Numbered from the stretch's first letter, positions 1-6,366 are shown. The stretch: DNA of 15,048 nucleotides from an uncultured Opitutales bacterium (GCA_934675585.1 CAKUQY010000037.1:1-15048); one strand, 5' to 3'. The notes: generated by a model from the sequence alone, not told the origin. Numbers and translations: made by a program.

Positions 1-102
1 ATTTTATTTGACGAATAAAACTTTCACTCCTTCACAAAAACTAAACCTTCGGTGTCATTTATTATGACGAAATGCGTAAAAAACTCTCTTTGAAAAAAGT
101 TC

Positions 103-131
103 TTGCTTTTTAAAAGTGAAAAGAGCATAAT
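103..131 (+). promoter_or_regulatory. sigma70-type promoter of tRNA-Tyr
   Basis: A -35 box TTGCTT (103-108) and a -10 box CATAAT (126-131) are separated by exactly 17 nt. The predicted transcription start, about 138, is a few bases before the tRNA at 144. The remaining sequence in 1-102 shows no gene, only a small hairpin (GTCAT 54-58 / ATGAC 64-68). Confidence 0.7.
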
Positions 132-143
132 AGTTTTTACTTT

Positions 144-230
144 GGTGAGATATCCAAGTGGCTAAAGGGCGTGGACTGTAAATCCATTCGGTTTCGCCGT
201 TCGGGGGTTCGAATCCCTCTCTCACCACCA
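144..230 (+). tRNA. tRNA-Tyr (anticodon GTA)
   Basis: The acceptor stem GGTGAGA (144-150) pairs with TCTCACC (220-226), followed by discriminator A and an encoded CCA (228-230). The anticodon stem 171-175/183-187 carries a 7-nt loop 176-182 with anticodon GTA at 178-180. The T arm contains the canonical GGTTCGAATCC. The total of 87 nt with a long variable arm between the anticodon and T arms is the class II form usual for bacterial tRNA-Tyr. It reads UAU/UAC. It appears to be a single-gene transcript, with a promoter just upstream and a terminator 5 nt downstream. Confidence 0.95.
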
Positions 231-234
231 CTTT

Positions 235-270
235 AAAACCGCGTTTGAGTTCCCGCAGGCGCGGTTTTTA
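235..270 (+). terminator. intrinsic terminator after tRNA-Tyr
   Basis: Arms AAAACCGCG (235-243) and CGCGGTTTT (260-268) form a 9-bp stem followed by T residues. The loop carries GTTCCCGC (249-256), a one-base-short form of the 9-mer dispersed through the window. Confidence 0.8.
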
Positions 271-445
271 GTTTTGCGGAAACCAAAGAAAGTTGAGAAT
301 TGAGAGTTTTCGTTCCCGCGTTGTGTTGTGGCTTGGCAGTTTTTAATTGTCACAAAAAAGTGATGAATTGCAAAAAGTCTACTTTTCAAAATCCTGTCAG
401 TTAAAAACCGACTTCATAGTCTTTCTCGTTCCCGCGTCAAAAAGT
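271..445. other. gene-free spacer between tRNA-Tyr and mobile repeat
   Basis: No credible coding region or RNA gene is visible. It holds two exact copies of the dispersed word in CGTTCCCGC orientation (311-319 and 427-435). It ends with the left target duplication AAAAAGT (439-445). Confidence 0.6.
439..445 (+). repeat. target-site duplication, left copy (AAAAAGT)
   Basis: Seven bases directly outside the left terminal inverted repeat of copy 1 are repeated exactly at 1308-1314, directly outside the right end. Confidence 0.75.
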
Positions 446-506
446 CAGTCTAATCCCAATTTTTGTTTGTGATTAGGATTTATACGGGATAAAAGGGAAA
501 AATGAG

Positions 507-1010
507 TTATTTTGGGGCGATTTTGGGAGGTTTTTTCGGGCGGCCGCTGATGAATTTGAGGGATTTTTCACAAAAGAGCGCACGCAAATTTTGCAAAAAA
601 GAAAAAGTTTTTGAATTTATTTGAGAAAAATTATCTTTTATCAATTTCGTTATTTTTGAGAGTTCTCGACTTGGGCGGGAACGAAAATCCTTCACAAAAT
701 AATGCGCCAAAATCGGTCCCGTAAGCGCCATTTGGCCGAGTTTGAAACGAACGCTTCCGCGAATATTTTTGCCATTTTTAATGAGAATTGTTTTTGCGGG
801 AACGCCTTCTCGCAAGTTTTGTGCAATTGTTTTGGCGTTCCCGAAAATGTCGCGTTCGTGACGTTGACGAACGACGGCAAAATAGCCATTTGACTGCAAA
901 AAGCCGATTGTGTTTTCGTCATCGTTCCCGCAAGCAAGCGCCAAAATGCCGTTCCCGCGCGTTGCGTCCATTGCCGCTTTAATCGCTTTTTGTGGTAAAA
1001 TTTTTTCCAT
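507..1010 (-). CDS. hypothetical reading frame inside mobile repeat copy 1
   Basis: A 167-codon frame begins with ATG at 1010 on the minus strand. I do not recognise a family. Residues about 19-79 (GNGILALA through NLREGVPAKT) also occur in copy 2, which keeps the same frame across a 150-bp (50-codon) internal deletion. Much of the protein is dictated by the dispersed 9-mer read in several frames (RGN, CGN, VPA, RSR). The tail from about residue 120 is element sequence rather than an obvious domain. A competing 121-codon frame overlaps it at 692-1057. There is no Shine-Dalgarno sequence. It could be a captured gene fragment, a real accessory protein, or chance. Changes between copies include Gly/Ala and Gly/Val replacements, so constraint is not evident. 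Confidence 0.25.
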   Translation of the reverse strand: MEKILPQKAIKAAMDATRGNGILALACGNDDENTIGFLQSNGYFAVVRQRHERDIFGNAKTIAQNLREGVPAKTILIKNGKNIRGSVRFKLGQMALTGPILAHYFVKDFRSRPSRELSKITKLIKDNFSQINSKTFSFLQNLRALFCEKSLKFISGRPKKPPKIAPK

Positions 1011-1083
1011 GGAAAAATCTTTTTGTTTTTGATTTTTTGATATGCTAATTTTAGCACTCTAAAAAGATAATTTCCATTCCTGG

Positions 1084-1107
1084 CTTCCCGAATTAACCTT
1101 CGGGAAG
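1084..1107. repeat. perfect 9-bp hairpin inside repeat copy 1
   Basis: Arms CTTCCCGAA (1084-1092) and TTCGGGAAG (1099-1107) enclose a 6-nt loop. No T run follows on either strand, so it is not a standard terminator. It lies upstream of the minus-strand frame and within the part deleted from copy 2. Its GGGAA core resembles the dispersed word but is not an exact copy. Confidence 0.6.
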
Positions 1108-1134
1108 TTCAGTGTTTGTGCGGTGTTCCCGCAA

Positions 1135-1159
1135 AATTGGGATAAGTTATCCCAATTTT
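1135..1159. repeat. internal palindrome resembling back-to-back terminal repeats
   Basis: AAATTGGGATAA and TTATCCCAATTT flank a single central base, giving 12-bp arms. Each arm resembles the inner part of the element's terminal repeat (AAATTGGGATTAG). The element is thus divided into a unit of about 160 bp (right) and one of about 700 bp (left), each bounded by inverted ends. Copy 2 keeps the structure at 7324-7345 with one T lost from one arm. Confidence 0.65.
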
Positions 1160-1307
1160 TTTGTTCCCGCCAAAATTTCTTCAAAAAAAGTCTTTGCCTT
1201 AATTTTCCTCTCAAAAAAAATATTTTTTCGCTCTAAAACTAAGCCTTTAAGCCACTTTTTCTATTTCCGTCTTCAAAACGACATCTAAAAAAATTGGGAT
1301 TAGTCTG

Positions 1308-1314
1308 AAAAAGT
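1308..1314 (+). repeat. target-site duplication, right copy (AAAAAGT)
   Basis: This matches 439-445 exactly and fixes the right boundary of repeat copy 1 at 1307. Confidence 0.75.
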
Positions 1315-1381
1315 TATTGCGTTTTTTTTGAAGTTTAGAATTTCATATAGGTAAAAATTAACAATCTACGTTTTAATATAT

Positions 1382-1588
1382 ATGAAAATAAAAATTATAA
1401 TGCTCGTTGGTTTTGTTTTTGTTCTTTTCTTTGCGGGATGTGGAGAAGAGGAGGAATTCGGCAATTCAGATATATCATATGATCGTAGCGGAAAGGTAAT
1501 TACTTTGAAAATAAAAGATTCAGATAATCGGGTTGTTGAATATTACGAAAAAGCTCCCGCGACAAACAACCTTATTCTAAAAAAATAA
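1382..1588 (+). CDS. small predicted lipoprotein (68 aa)
   Basis: The N-terminus is a short basic segment (MKIKI), a hydrophobic stretch and a lipobox-like FFAGC with Cys20, so a lipidated, membrane-anchored product is expected. The roughly 48-residue mature part is acidic right after the Cys (GEEEEF). I do not recognise a domain. The stop is followed after 2 nt by the ATG of the next gene, indicating co-transcription and probably translational coupling with the two DUF4230-like genes. Base composition is AT-rich with ATA codons, and there is no copy of the dispersed 9-mer. An AT-rich stretch lies upstream, but I cannot assign -35/-10 boxes with confidence. Confidence 0.7.
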   Translation: MKIKIIMLVGFVFVLFFAGCGEEEEFGNSDISYDRSGKVITLKIKDSDNRVVEYYEKAPATNNLILKK

Positions 1589-1590
1589 AA

Positions 1591-2376
1591 ATGGAAGAAA
1601 ATCAAGAAATACAATCCGTGAAAACAATATTAAAGTTTTCTAAATTTTGGAAATTAATAGGGGTTATTTTATCGATAGCCATACTTGTTGTGTTGGTAAT
1701 TTTCTTTTTTGAAGATGAGCCGAAAAAACAAGTCGAAATTCCAGTGTTAGAAGAGAAAGAAATTTCTGAAAATTTATTGGAAAAAGTGGAAGGCACAGAA
1801 GAGATAAAAGCAGAAACATTGGGAAAGATAAAAAAGGGGATTTCTCAAATTAATTCAACTTTAGAAGTCTTGGAAGTTAGTTCAACGCTTGCTATTATTC
1901 AAGAAGTGAATGATGATGGGAGAATATCAAGTAAAAAATTAAAATTTGCATTCGTTGCACCAGCAAGTGGAACTTTGGGCGTTGATGTCTCTAGTTTGAA
2001 AAAAGAATCAGGAGATTCTGTTCGCTTAGAAATATCAAAAGAAAATAAAAAAATACTTTATTTGACTCTCAAAGAACCGTTTGTTGTAAGAAATCCAATT
2101 GATTATACTCGATTAAAACTTGTACACAAGAAGTTGAAATGGAAATGGACCAGCTATAGCGATGAGGATATTTATGAAAAACAAGAAGAGGCTAAACGTA
2201 AAGCAAAAGAAAAATTAGTAGAACGAAATAATTCGATTGATTATAAAAAAATGGCAAAATCACAGGCTGAACTTGTGTTGAAAATGATTTTCAAGAATCT
2301 TGGATTGGACGATGTCGTAATTAATTGGGAAGACGAAAAGGAGACAGAGAACCTTCTATCAGAGCCAAATAAATAA
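1591..2376 (+). CDS. DUF4230-like single-pass membrane protein (261 aa)
   Basis: There is one membrane helix at about residues 20-40, with the remainder predicted extracytoplasmic. After an acidic, Lys/Glu-rich linker (about 41-88), residues about 90-250 match the DUF4230 layout as I know it: a starting strand (LEVLEVSSTLAIIQEV), a central Gly-Val-Asp segment (LGVDVSSL), a Leu/Pro-containing strand (LYLTLKEPFVV), a charged helix rich in Ala/Lys/Glu (EEAKRKAKEKLVER), then a helix and final strand (AELVLKMIFKNLGLDDVVINW). The family's biochemical function is unknown to me. It is the middle gene of a tightly packed three-gene cassette, and the next gene encodes a second diverged protein of the same layout. 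Codon use (AAA, ATA, AGA) and the lack of the dispersed 9-mer differ from most flanking genes. Family assignment is by recalled pattern, not search. Confidence 0.7.
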   Translation: MEENQEIQSVKTILKFSKFWKLIGVILSIAILVVLVIFFFEDEPKKQVEIPVLEEKEISENLLEKVEGTEEIKAETLGKIKKGISQINSTLEVLEVSSTLAIIQEVNDDGRISSKKLKFAFVAPASGTLGVDVSSLKKESGDSVRLEISKENKKILYLTLKEPFVVRNPIDYTRLKLVHKKLKWKWTSYSDEDIYEKQEEAKRKAKEKLVERNNSIDYKKMAKSQAELVLKMIFKNLGLDDVVINWEDEKETENLLSEPNK

Positions 2377-2392
2377 TTGAAGGAAAATGATT

Positions 2393-3244
2393 ATGAAATT
2401 AATAGAAAAAATTTTAGAGAAGTATTTTTCCAGGGCAATCGGGATTGGTTTAATTGTTGCCGTTGTGATAGTTGGGCTTTTTTGTCTTTATATTCCCAAA
2501 GTGTCCATAAATATAGATAGTTCTTTTTGGGGAACAAATGTCGTAAATACAAAAGTCAGCATAACAGAAAAATACACGAAACCAACGGAAAAAATTTCTG
2601 TATTTCGATTTTTTGCGGATGAGTTTGTAATGCTTAAAGGAAAGACTAAAAAGAAAAAAATAGAGTATGAAGCGATTAAACGATTTCAAGGATTCGCAGA
2701 TCTTACTGTTGATTTAAATAAAATAAAAATAAAAGAAATAGAAAAGAATGGTAAATTTATTATTTTGATAGCAGTCCCATGTCCCAAAGTTCCAGTTGTT
2801 CAAATAGATCTTGAAACAACTTTTGACGAGAAAACTCCAGAAGGGAAAGACAAAAAATCACCTTATTTTTCAGTGAAATCTGAAGATGATTTGGATACGG
2901 AAATACTTGATGTTAATGCGGAATTAGACGCTGCAGCTCAAATTCAACTTGCCAATCGCGCATCGAGTAAAGAGAATATTGTTCGCGCCAAAAAGCAAAC
3001 AGAAAAAATATTGAGAGCCATTTATTCGTGTTTTGATTATGAATTGCAATTTGTTTGGGACGATGAAATGACGGCAGAAGAAAAATTGATTTTCGAAGAA
3101 GGAGCGATTAATTTATTGGACGAAAAAGCCGAGAATGTTGAAGGGGGGCAAGATTTCAAAGAAGTTGAGGGCTTGTTTATCGATTGCAATGCGGTAGAAA
3201 TAAAAAATAAAGATGTATCCGATGTTGTTCCTGTCGTGGATTAA
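2393..3244 (+). CDS. second DUF4230-like single-pass membrane protein (283 aa)
   Basis: An N-terminal helix at about residues 15-34 anchors a large extracytoplasmic part. Residues about 75-230 again fit the DUF4230 layout: GFADLTVDLNKIKI (the internal VDL segment), IILIAVPCPKVPVVQID (the Pro-rich strand), then an Ala/Glu/Lys helix ending in a strand with an aromatic residue (ELQFVWDDE). An acidic C-terminal tail of about 50 residues follows. The start at 2393 is preferred because GAAGGA (2379-2384) sits 8 nt upstream; an in-frame ATG at 2387 would leave only 2 nt. The gap from the previous stop is 16 nt. Together with 1591-2376 this could give a hetero-oligomeric envelope pair, which is inference. 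Codon use is AT-rich, as in the rest of the cassette. Confidence 0.65.
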   Translation: MKLIEKILEKYFSRAIGIGLIVAVVIVGLFCLYIPKVSINIDSSFWGTNVVNTKVSITEKYTKPTEKISVFRFFADEFVMLKGKTKKKKIEYEAIKRFQGFADLTVDLNKIKIKEIEKNGKFIILIAVPCPKVPVVQIDLETTFDEKTPEGKDKKSPYFSVKSEDDLDTEILDVNAELDAAAQIQLANRASSKENIVRAKKQTEKILRAIYSCFDYELQFVWDDEMTAEEKLIFEEGAINLLDEKAENVEGGQDFKEVEGLFIDCNAVEIKNKDVSDVVPVVD

Positions 3245-3555
3245 TAATATTAAAAAAATAGTCGCATTCTTATTTTAGTAAATTTGTAGTTGGTAAAAAG
3301 AAAAAGAAGCGTTTCCGTGAATAAGTTGGGAAACTTTTCAGGTTTTTCGGTTTGCGTTTTGCCTAGGTGATTTTTCGTGTTGCTCAAAATTACCTGAGGT
3401 TATCAATGAGCAACGCTTCGCGTTTTCTATCTTCTCGTGTGAATTTTAATGATTCCATCTCGCCTTGCTCGATATTTTAACTTTTAAATTTCTCAAAGCG
3501 TTCCCGCGTGAATTATAAAATTGAGAATTGGGGATTTCAAAATTATAATGAGTTT
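3245..3555. other. intergenic region with nested inverted repeats
   Basis: No convincing gene is present. Besides the possible terminator, GTTGCTC (3379-3385) pairs with GAGCAAC (3408-3414). An overlapping alternative pairs CCTAGGT (3362-3368) with ACCTGAGG (3392-3399) with one mismatch or bulge, so two competing folds are possible. One exact dispersed 9-mer lies at 3499-3507, just before the acylphosphatase gene. No clear promoter was found for the following operon. Confidence 0.45.
3311..3340 (+). terminator. possible weak terminator after the DUF4230 cassette
   Basis: GTTTCC (3311-3316) pairs with GGAAAC (3329-3334), extendable with a one-base bulge to AAG/CTT, followed by TTTTCAGGTTTTT. 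The stem is short and the U tract interrupted, so this is tentative. Confidence 0.3.
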
Positions 3556-3834
3556 ATGGCACGAATGGTTTTGCGCATGGTTGTGAGTTTTGAAGGATAC
3601 GTTCAGGGCGTGGGTTTTCGTATGCAAACGTTGCGTGTGGCGCGTGGTTTTGAAGTGGCGGGAACTGTGCAAAATCAGCTCGATGGTTCGGTGCAATTGA
3701 TTGTCGAGGGCGTTCCCTCGGAAGTGCGCGCGTTTGTCGATGAAGTTTGCGCAGAAATGCACTCATTTATTAAAAAAGTTTCTAAGGCAGAAACGACCGT
3801 TCCCGCAACGTTGCACGATTTTAAGATTATTTAA
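3556..3834 (+). CDS. acyP: acylphosphatase
   Basis: This is a small cytoplasmic enzyme (92 aa, normal for the family) that hydrolyses acyl phosphates to carboxylate and phosphate. The active-site signature is clear: FEGYVQGVGFRMQTLRVA contains the G-x-V-x-G-V-x-F-R phosphate loop with its catalytic Arg. The second signature GTVQNQLDGSVQLIVEG supplies the catalytic Asn and the DGSV turn. The start at 3556 (MARMVLRMV) puts the first strand at the usual distance from the signature. An upstream in-frame GTG at 3508 would add 16 unconserved residues, and ATGs at 3565 and 3577 also remain possible. The stop is 3 nt before the ABC ATPase start, so the genes are probably co-transcribed. The 9-mer at 3798 encodes Val-Pro-Ala near the C-terminus. 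Confidence 0.9.
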   Translation: MARMVLRMVVSFEGYVQGVGFRMQTLRVARGFEVAGTVQNQLDGSVQLIVEGVPSEVRAFVDEVCAEMHSFIKKVSKAETTVPATLHDFKII

Positions 3835-3837
3835 ATT

Positions 3838-4689
3838 ATGGTTCCCGCGATTGAAATTAGTCATTTAGTCAAAGATTTTCGCATCGGTATGCGTGGCGTA
3901 AAATTGCGCGCGGTTGATGATTTATCGTTTGCGGTAAATGAGGGCGAAATCTTTGGATTGCTGGGGCCGAATGGCAGTGGCAAATCGACGACGTTAAAAA
4001 TTATTCTTGGACTTTTTAAGCCGACTGCGGGAACGTGTAAAATTTTTGGTCAAGAATGTCATTCGGCGATTGCGCGCGCGGATGTTGGTTTTTTGCCAGA
4101 AGCACCGTATTTTTACGGTTATTTGTCGGGACGGGAATTAGTGCGTTTTTACGCGCGCGTGGCGGGAACGCCGAAAAGTGAACTCGACGAAGCTGTTGAG
4201 CGCGCGCTCGCGACAACGGGCATGACGGCGGCGGCAGATCGTCGCGTTAAAACTTATTCAAAAGGTATGTTGCAGCGCATTGGCGTCGCGCAAGCGATTG
4301 TGCACAATCCGCGCCTGGTGGTGCTCGATGAGCCGACTGCGGGAATTGACCCGATTGGCTCGGCTGAAATTGGCGAATGTATTTTAAAAATGAAAGCCGA
4401 GGGCAAAACCGTTTTGCTTTGCTCGCATTTGTTGGGGCAAGTGGAAAATATTTGCGACCGCGTGGCAATTATGAATCGCGGCAAATTAGTGGTTGCGGGA
4501 ACGCTCGATGATGTGCTGACGCAACCAGGAAAAATGCAAATTACAATCGACGGTTTAGAAAAATTTAGCGATGCAGACAAAGCCGAATTGGAAAATTTTT
4601 TGCGTTCCCGCGGCGCGTCCATTGCTGCGATTACACAACCTCGCATTTCGCTTGAAAAATATTTCATTGATCGATTTTCAGGAAAATAA
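3838..4689 (+). CDS. ABC transporter ATP-binding protein (ABC-2 exporter type)
   Basis: This 283-aa ATPase should power the ABC-2 permease encoded next. Visible motifs are Walker A GPNGSGKST (43-51), a Q-loop region with Glu instead of Gln (GFLPEAP, 84-90), a degenerate signature YSKGM (140-144), Walker B LVVLDE (160-165), a D-loop TAGIDP and the switch His in CSHLL (197). The C-terminal roughly 70 residues match the variable tail common in NatA/CcmA-like exporters. The substrate cannot be read from sequence. The gene starts 3 nt after acyP without a Shine-Dalgarno sequence, with GTTCCCGC immediately after the ATG (Val-Pro-Ala). Four exact dispersed 9-mers lie within it: three read Ala-Gly-Thr and one reads Arg-Ser-Arg. 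Confidence 0.92.
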   Translation: MVPAIEISHLVKDFRIGMRGVKLRAVDDLSFAVNEGEIFGLLGPNGSGKSTTLKIILGLFKPTAGTCKIFGQECHSAIARADVGFLPEAPYFYGYLSGRELVRFYARVAGTPKSELDEAVERALATTGMTAAADRRVKTYSKGMLQRIGVAQAIVHNPRLVVLDEPTAGIDPIGSAEIGECILKMKAEGKTVLLCSHLLGQVENICDRVAIMNRGKLVVAGTLDDVLTQPGKMQITIDGLEKFSDADKAELENFLRSRGASIAAITQPRISLEKYFIDRFSGK

Positions 4690-4760
4690 AAAAATCAAAA
4701 TCTACTGAAAATTGCGTTCCCGCCAACTTTTAAATTTCAACTTTTAACTTTCAACTAAAA

Positions 4761-5579
4761 ATGCCTGTTTACTGGATAGCTCGCAACACTTTTCTCGAAG
4801 CCGTTCGCCAACGATTTTTTAATTTTTTGTTGGTGCTTAGCGTGAGTATGACGCTGGTTTCGTTAGCGATTTCTGGATTTAATTTTGGCGGGAACGAATT
4901 AAAATTCATCGCGGATTTTGGTTTTGGCGCGCTGTTTTTGTTTGGTTCGATTTTGGCGGTCGTGATGAGCGTGCAATTGTTTTTCGCAGAAATTGAAAAC
5001 CGCACAGCGATTACTTTGCTCGCAAAGCCCGTGAGCCGCTTGCAATTTTTGGCGGGAAAATTTATTGGAATCGCTTTGTTGCTTGCCGTTTTTGTCGCGG
5101 TGATGACGATTTTGCTTGGCATCGTTTTGGCGGCGCGGCAACCCGTTTTGGCAGAAATCGCGGCTCAACGTGGCGCGCTCGCACCTTATTTTTCGCTGAA
5201 TGGTTTGGCAATTTTTGCCGTTTTGCAATGGGCGCGATTGACGATTGTTGCTGCGATGACGCTGTTTTTTACGAGCTTTTCGCAAACTTATCTTTACGCG
5301 GTAATCGTTTCGTTTTGTGGACTTTTAATTGCGCAATTGCAATACGTTTTGCAAGATGTCGCCGATGGCGAAAAAACTGCGCTCGCAGTAAAAATTATCG
5401 CGGGAACGCTTGCAAAATGCGTTCCTAATTTGCAACTTTTTAATCTTGGACCGCAATTGGCGCTCGAAGCGGCGGGCGTTCCCGCGGGAACGATTTTTTC
5501 GGCGCTGGGCTACGGCGCGATTTGGTCGGGCGTGTTAATTTTGTTGGCGTTCGCATTTTTCCGTTCCCGCGAAATGTAA
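4761..5579 (+). CDS. ABC-2 type transporter permease
   Basis: This 272-aa integral membrane protein has about six hydrophobic helices (approximately residues 20-40, 52-76, 98-125, 150-175, 178-198 and 250-268). The N-terminal IARNTFLEAVRQRFF and the cytoplasmic ENRTAITLLAKPVSR loop are characteristic of NosY-like ABC-2 permeases, the latter being the coupling region that contacts the ATPase. It begins 71 nt after the ATPase stop; that spacer holds one exact 9-mer (4715) and AT-rich repeats. Five further copies lie within the gene, including an overlapping head-to-head pair at 5477-5492 encoding Val-Pro-Ala-Gly-Thr. The likely role is export of an unidentified envelope substrate. Confidence 0.88.
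   Translation: MPVYWIARNTFLEAVRQRFFNFLLVLSVSMTLVSLAISGFNFGGNELKFIADFGFGALFLFGSILAVVMSVQLFFAEIENRTAITLLAKPVSRLQFLAGKFIGIALLLAVFVAVMTILLGIVLAARQPVLAEIAAQRGALAPYFSLNGLAIFAVLQWARLTIVAAMTLFFTSFSQTYLYAVIVSFCGLLIAQLQYVLQDVADGEKTALAVKIIAGTLAKCVPNLQLFNLGPQLALEAAGVPAGTIFSALGYGAIWSGVLILLAFAFFRSREM
5477..5492. repeat. overlapping inverted pair of the dispersed 9-mer
   Basis: CGTTCCCGCGGGAACG is a perfect 16-bp palindrome made of two opposed copies sharing the central GC. It lies inside the permease coding sequence and encodes VPAGT, so it is not a terminator. Confidence 0.85.
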
Positions 5580-5586
5580 TTTTATC

Positions 5587-6354
5587 GTGAAATTTGTTTT
5601 TCAAAAAATTTTAAAGTGTTTGTGCGTTGTCGCGATTTTGGCGGGAACGGGATGGGCGCTCAATGCGAGTTTTGGCGGGAACGCTTGGAAGCAGGCGCGC
5701 GCGTTGATGCCCGAGACAAATGCAGATTCGCTCGCAGACACGGCGGGAACGGGAATGGCGCTTGGCACGCTCGGCGGTTTTCGCACAGTTTTGGCTGATA
5801 TCGCGTGGTTGCGCGCCTACACTTTTTGGGAAAAACGCGCGTTGAACGATTGCGAATCGCTTTGCGCTTTGGCGAGAACGATGGATCCGCAAAATTATTT
5901 TTTCTGGGAAAATTCGCTCAATTATACGGCTTACGATTTTCCCAATTGGGTGATTCAAGAGCGCGGTGGTTGGCGGCGCGTGAGCGAACCCGTGCAAGCC
6001 GAAATCCATCGCAAAGCTTACGAGCAGGGCTTGAAAATGGTTGAAGAATGGGCGACGCGTTTTCCAAAACAAGGACGTGTTTGGGCCTATGCCGCGCAAA
6101 TGTGCATCGTTAAAACTTCGGTGATTTACGGGAGCAGCGATTTTGAAACTGCGCTCAAATTTTATGAACGCGCGATGCTTTGCGAGAACGCGCCGTGGTT
6201 CGCATTTTTGGCTTACGCAAATATCACGCGCATGCAAGTTCCCGCACAAAAAACGCGTTCCCGCGCATTTTTGGAAGCGCGTCTTGCGGGAACGCATTTC
6301 CAGCAAAAAATCGCCGTCATTAACGACGCGTTGGAGATTTTAAACGCAGAATAA
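5587..6354 (+). CDS. membrane-anchored TPR-like protein of the ABC operon (255 aa)
   Basis: An N-terminal hydrophobic anchor or signal (residues about 7-26, ending ILAGTGWA) precedes a conserved segment LGGFRTVLADIAWLRAYTFWEKR, then helical repeats with TPR-like spacing (CALARTMDPQNYFFWENSLNYTAYDF; ALKFYERAMLCENAPWFAFLAYANI). I know proteins with this layout as uncharacterised neighbours of ABC-2 transporters in Verrucomicrobia and Planctomycetes, so a scaffolding role at the exporter is plausible but inferred. The start codon is GTG, 7 nt after the permease stop. Five exact 9-mers occur, read as Ala-Gly-Thr (three), Gly-Gly-Asn and Arg-Ser-Arg. No terminator is evident after it. Confidence 0.75.
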   Translation: MKFVFQKILKCLCVVAILAGTGWALNASFGGNAWKQARALMPETNADSLADTAGTGMALGTLGGFRTVLADIAWLRAYTFWEKRALNDCESLCALARTMDPQNYFFWENSLNYTAYDFPNWVIQERGGWRRVSEPVQAEIHRKAYEQGLKMVEEWATRFPKQGRVWAYAAQMCIVKTSVIYGSSDFETALKFYERAMLCENAPWFAFLAYANITRMQVPAQKTRSRAFLEARLAGTHFQQKIAVINDALEILNAE

Positions 6355-6366
6355 TTTTGCAAAAAA

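Larger units (their letters stand above)
446..1307 (-). mobile_element. non-autonomous transposon-like repeat, copy 1 (full, 862 bp)
   Basis: The ends are 19-bp terminal inverted repeats: CAGTCTAATCCCAATTTTT at 446-464 and AAAAATTGGGATTAGTCTG at 1289-1307, one mismatch. The element is bracketed by identical 7-bp direct repeats AAAAAGT (439-445 and 1308-1314), a convincing target-site duplication. Copies 2 (7173-7709) and 3 (14933 onward) share sequence almost base for base on the opposite strand. No transposase is encoded, so mobilisation would need an enzyme in trans. Inside are a palindrome (1135-1159) that mimics the terminal repeats, a strong hairpin (1084-1107), four exact copies of the dispersed 9-mer, and a 167-codon reading frame on the minus strand. 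Minus is chosen so that all three copies read the same way. Confidence 0.85.

Noticed and set aside
1043..1057. Possible HrcA-binding CIRCE element: TTAGCACTC is present upstream of the frame in repeat copy 1
   Set aside because: Only one half-site is present. The expected GAGTGCTAA 9 nt further is absent, and the local TGCTAA/TTAGCA palindrome has the wrong spacing.
692..1057. Alternative 121-codon frame in repeat copy 1 overlapping the 507-1010 frame
   Set aside because: It is not preserved in copy 2 as a comparable protein and shows no recognisable domain. Its Ala-Gly-Thr triplets simply come from the dispersed word.
446..1307. Insertion sequence with its own transposase
   Set aside because: No frame in any copy shows a DDE, tyrosine or serine recombinase pattern, so the element is called non-autonomous.
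3508..3555. Upstream GTG start for acylphosphatase at 3508
   Set aside because: It would add 16 residues with no resemblance to the family, directly after a dispersed 9-mer. The ATG at 3556 gives the normal enzyme length.
4247..4667. Long reading frames on the opposite strand of the ABC ATPase gene, and similar antisense frames under oppB, miaB and the TPR-like gene
   Set aside because: They lie wholly within confidently identified genes, lack recognisable domains and are low-complexity products of antisense reading.
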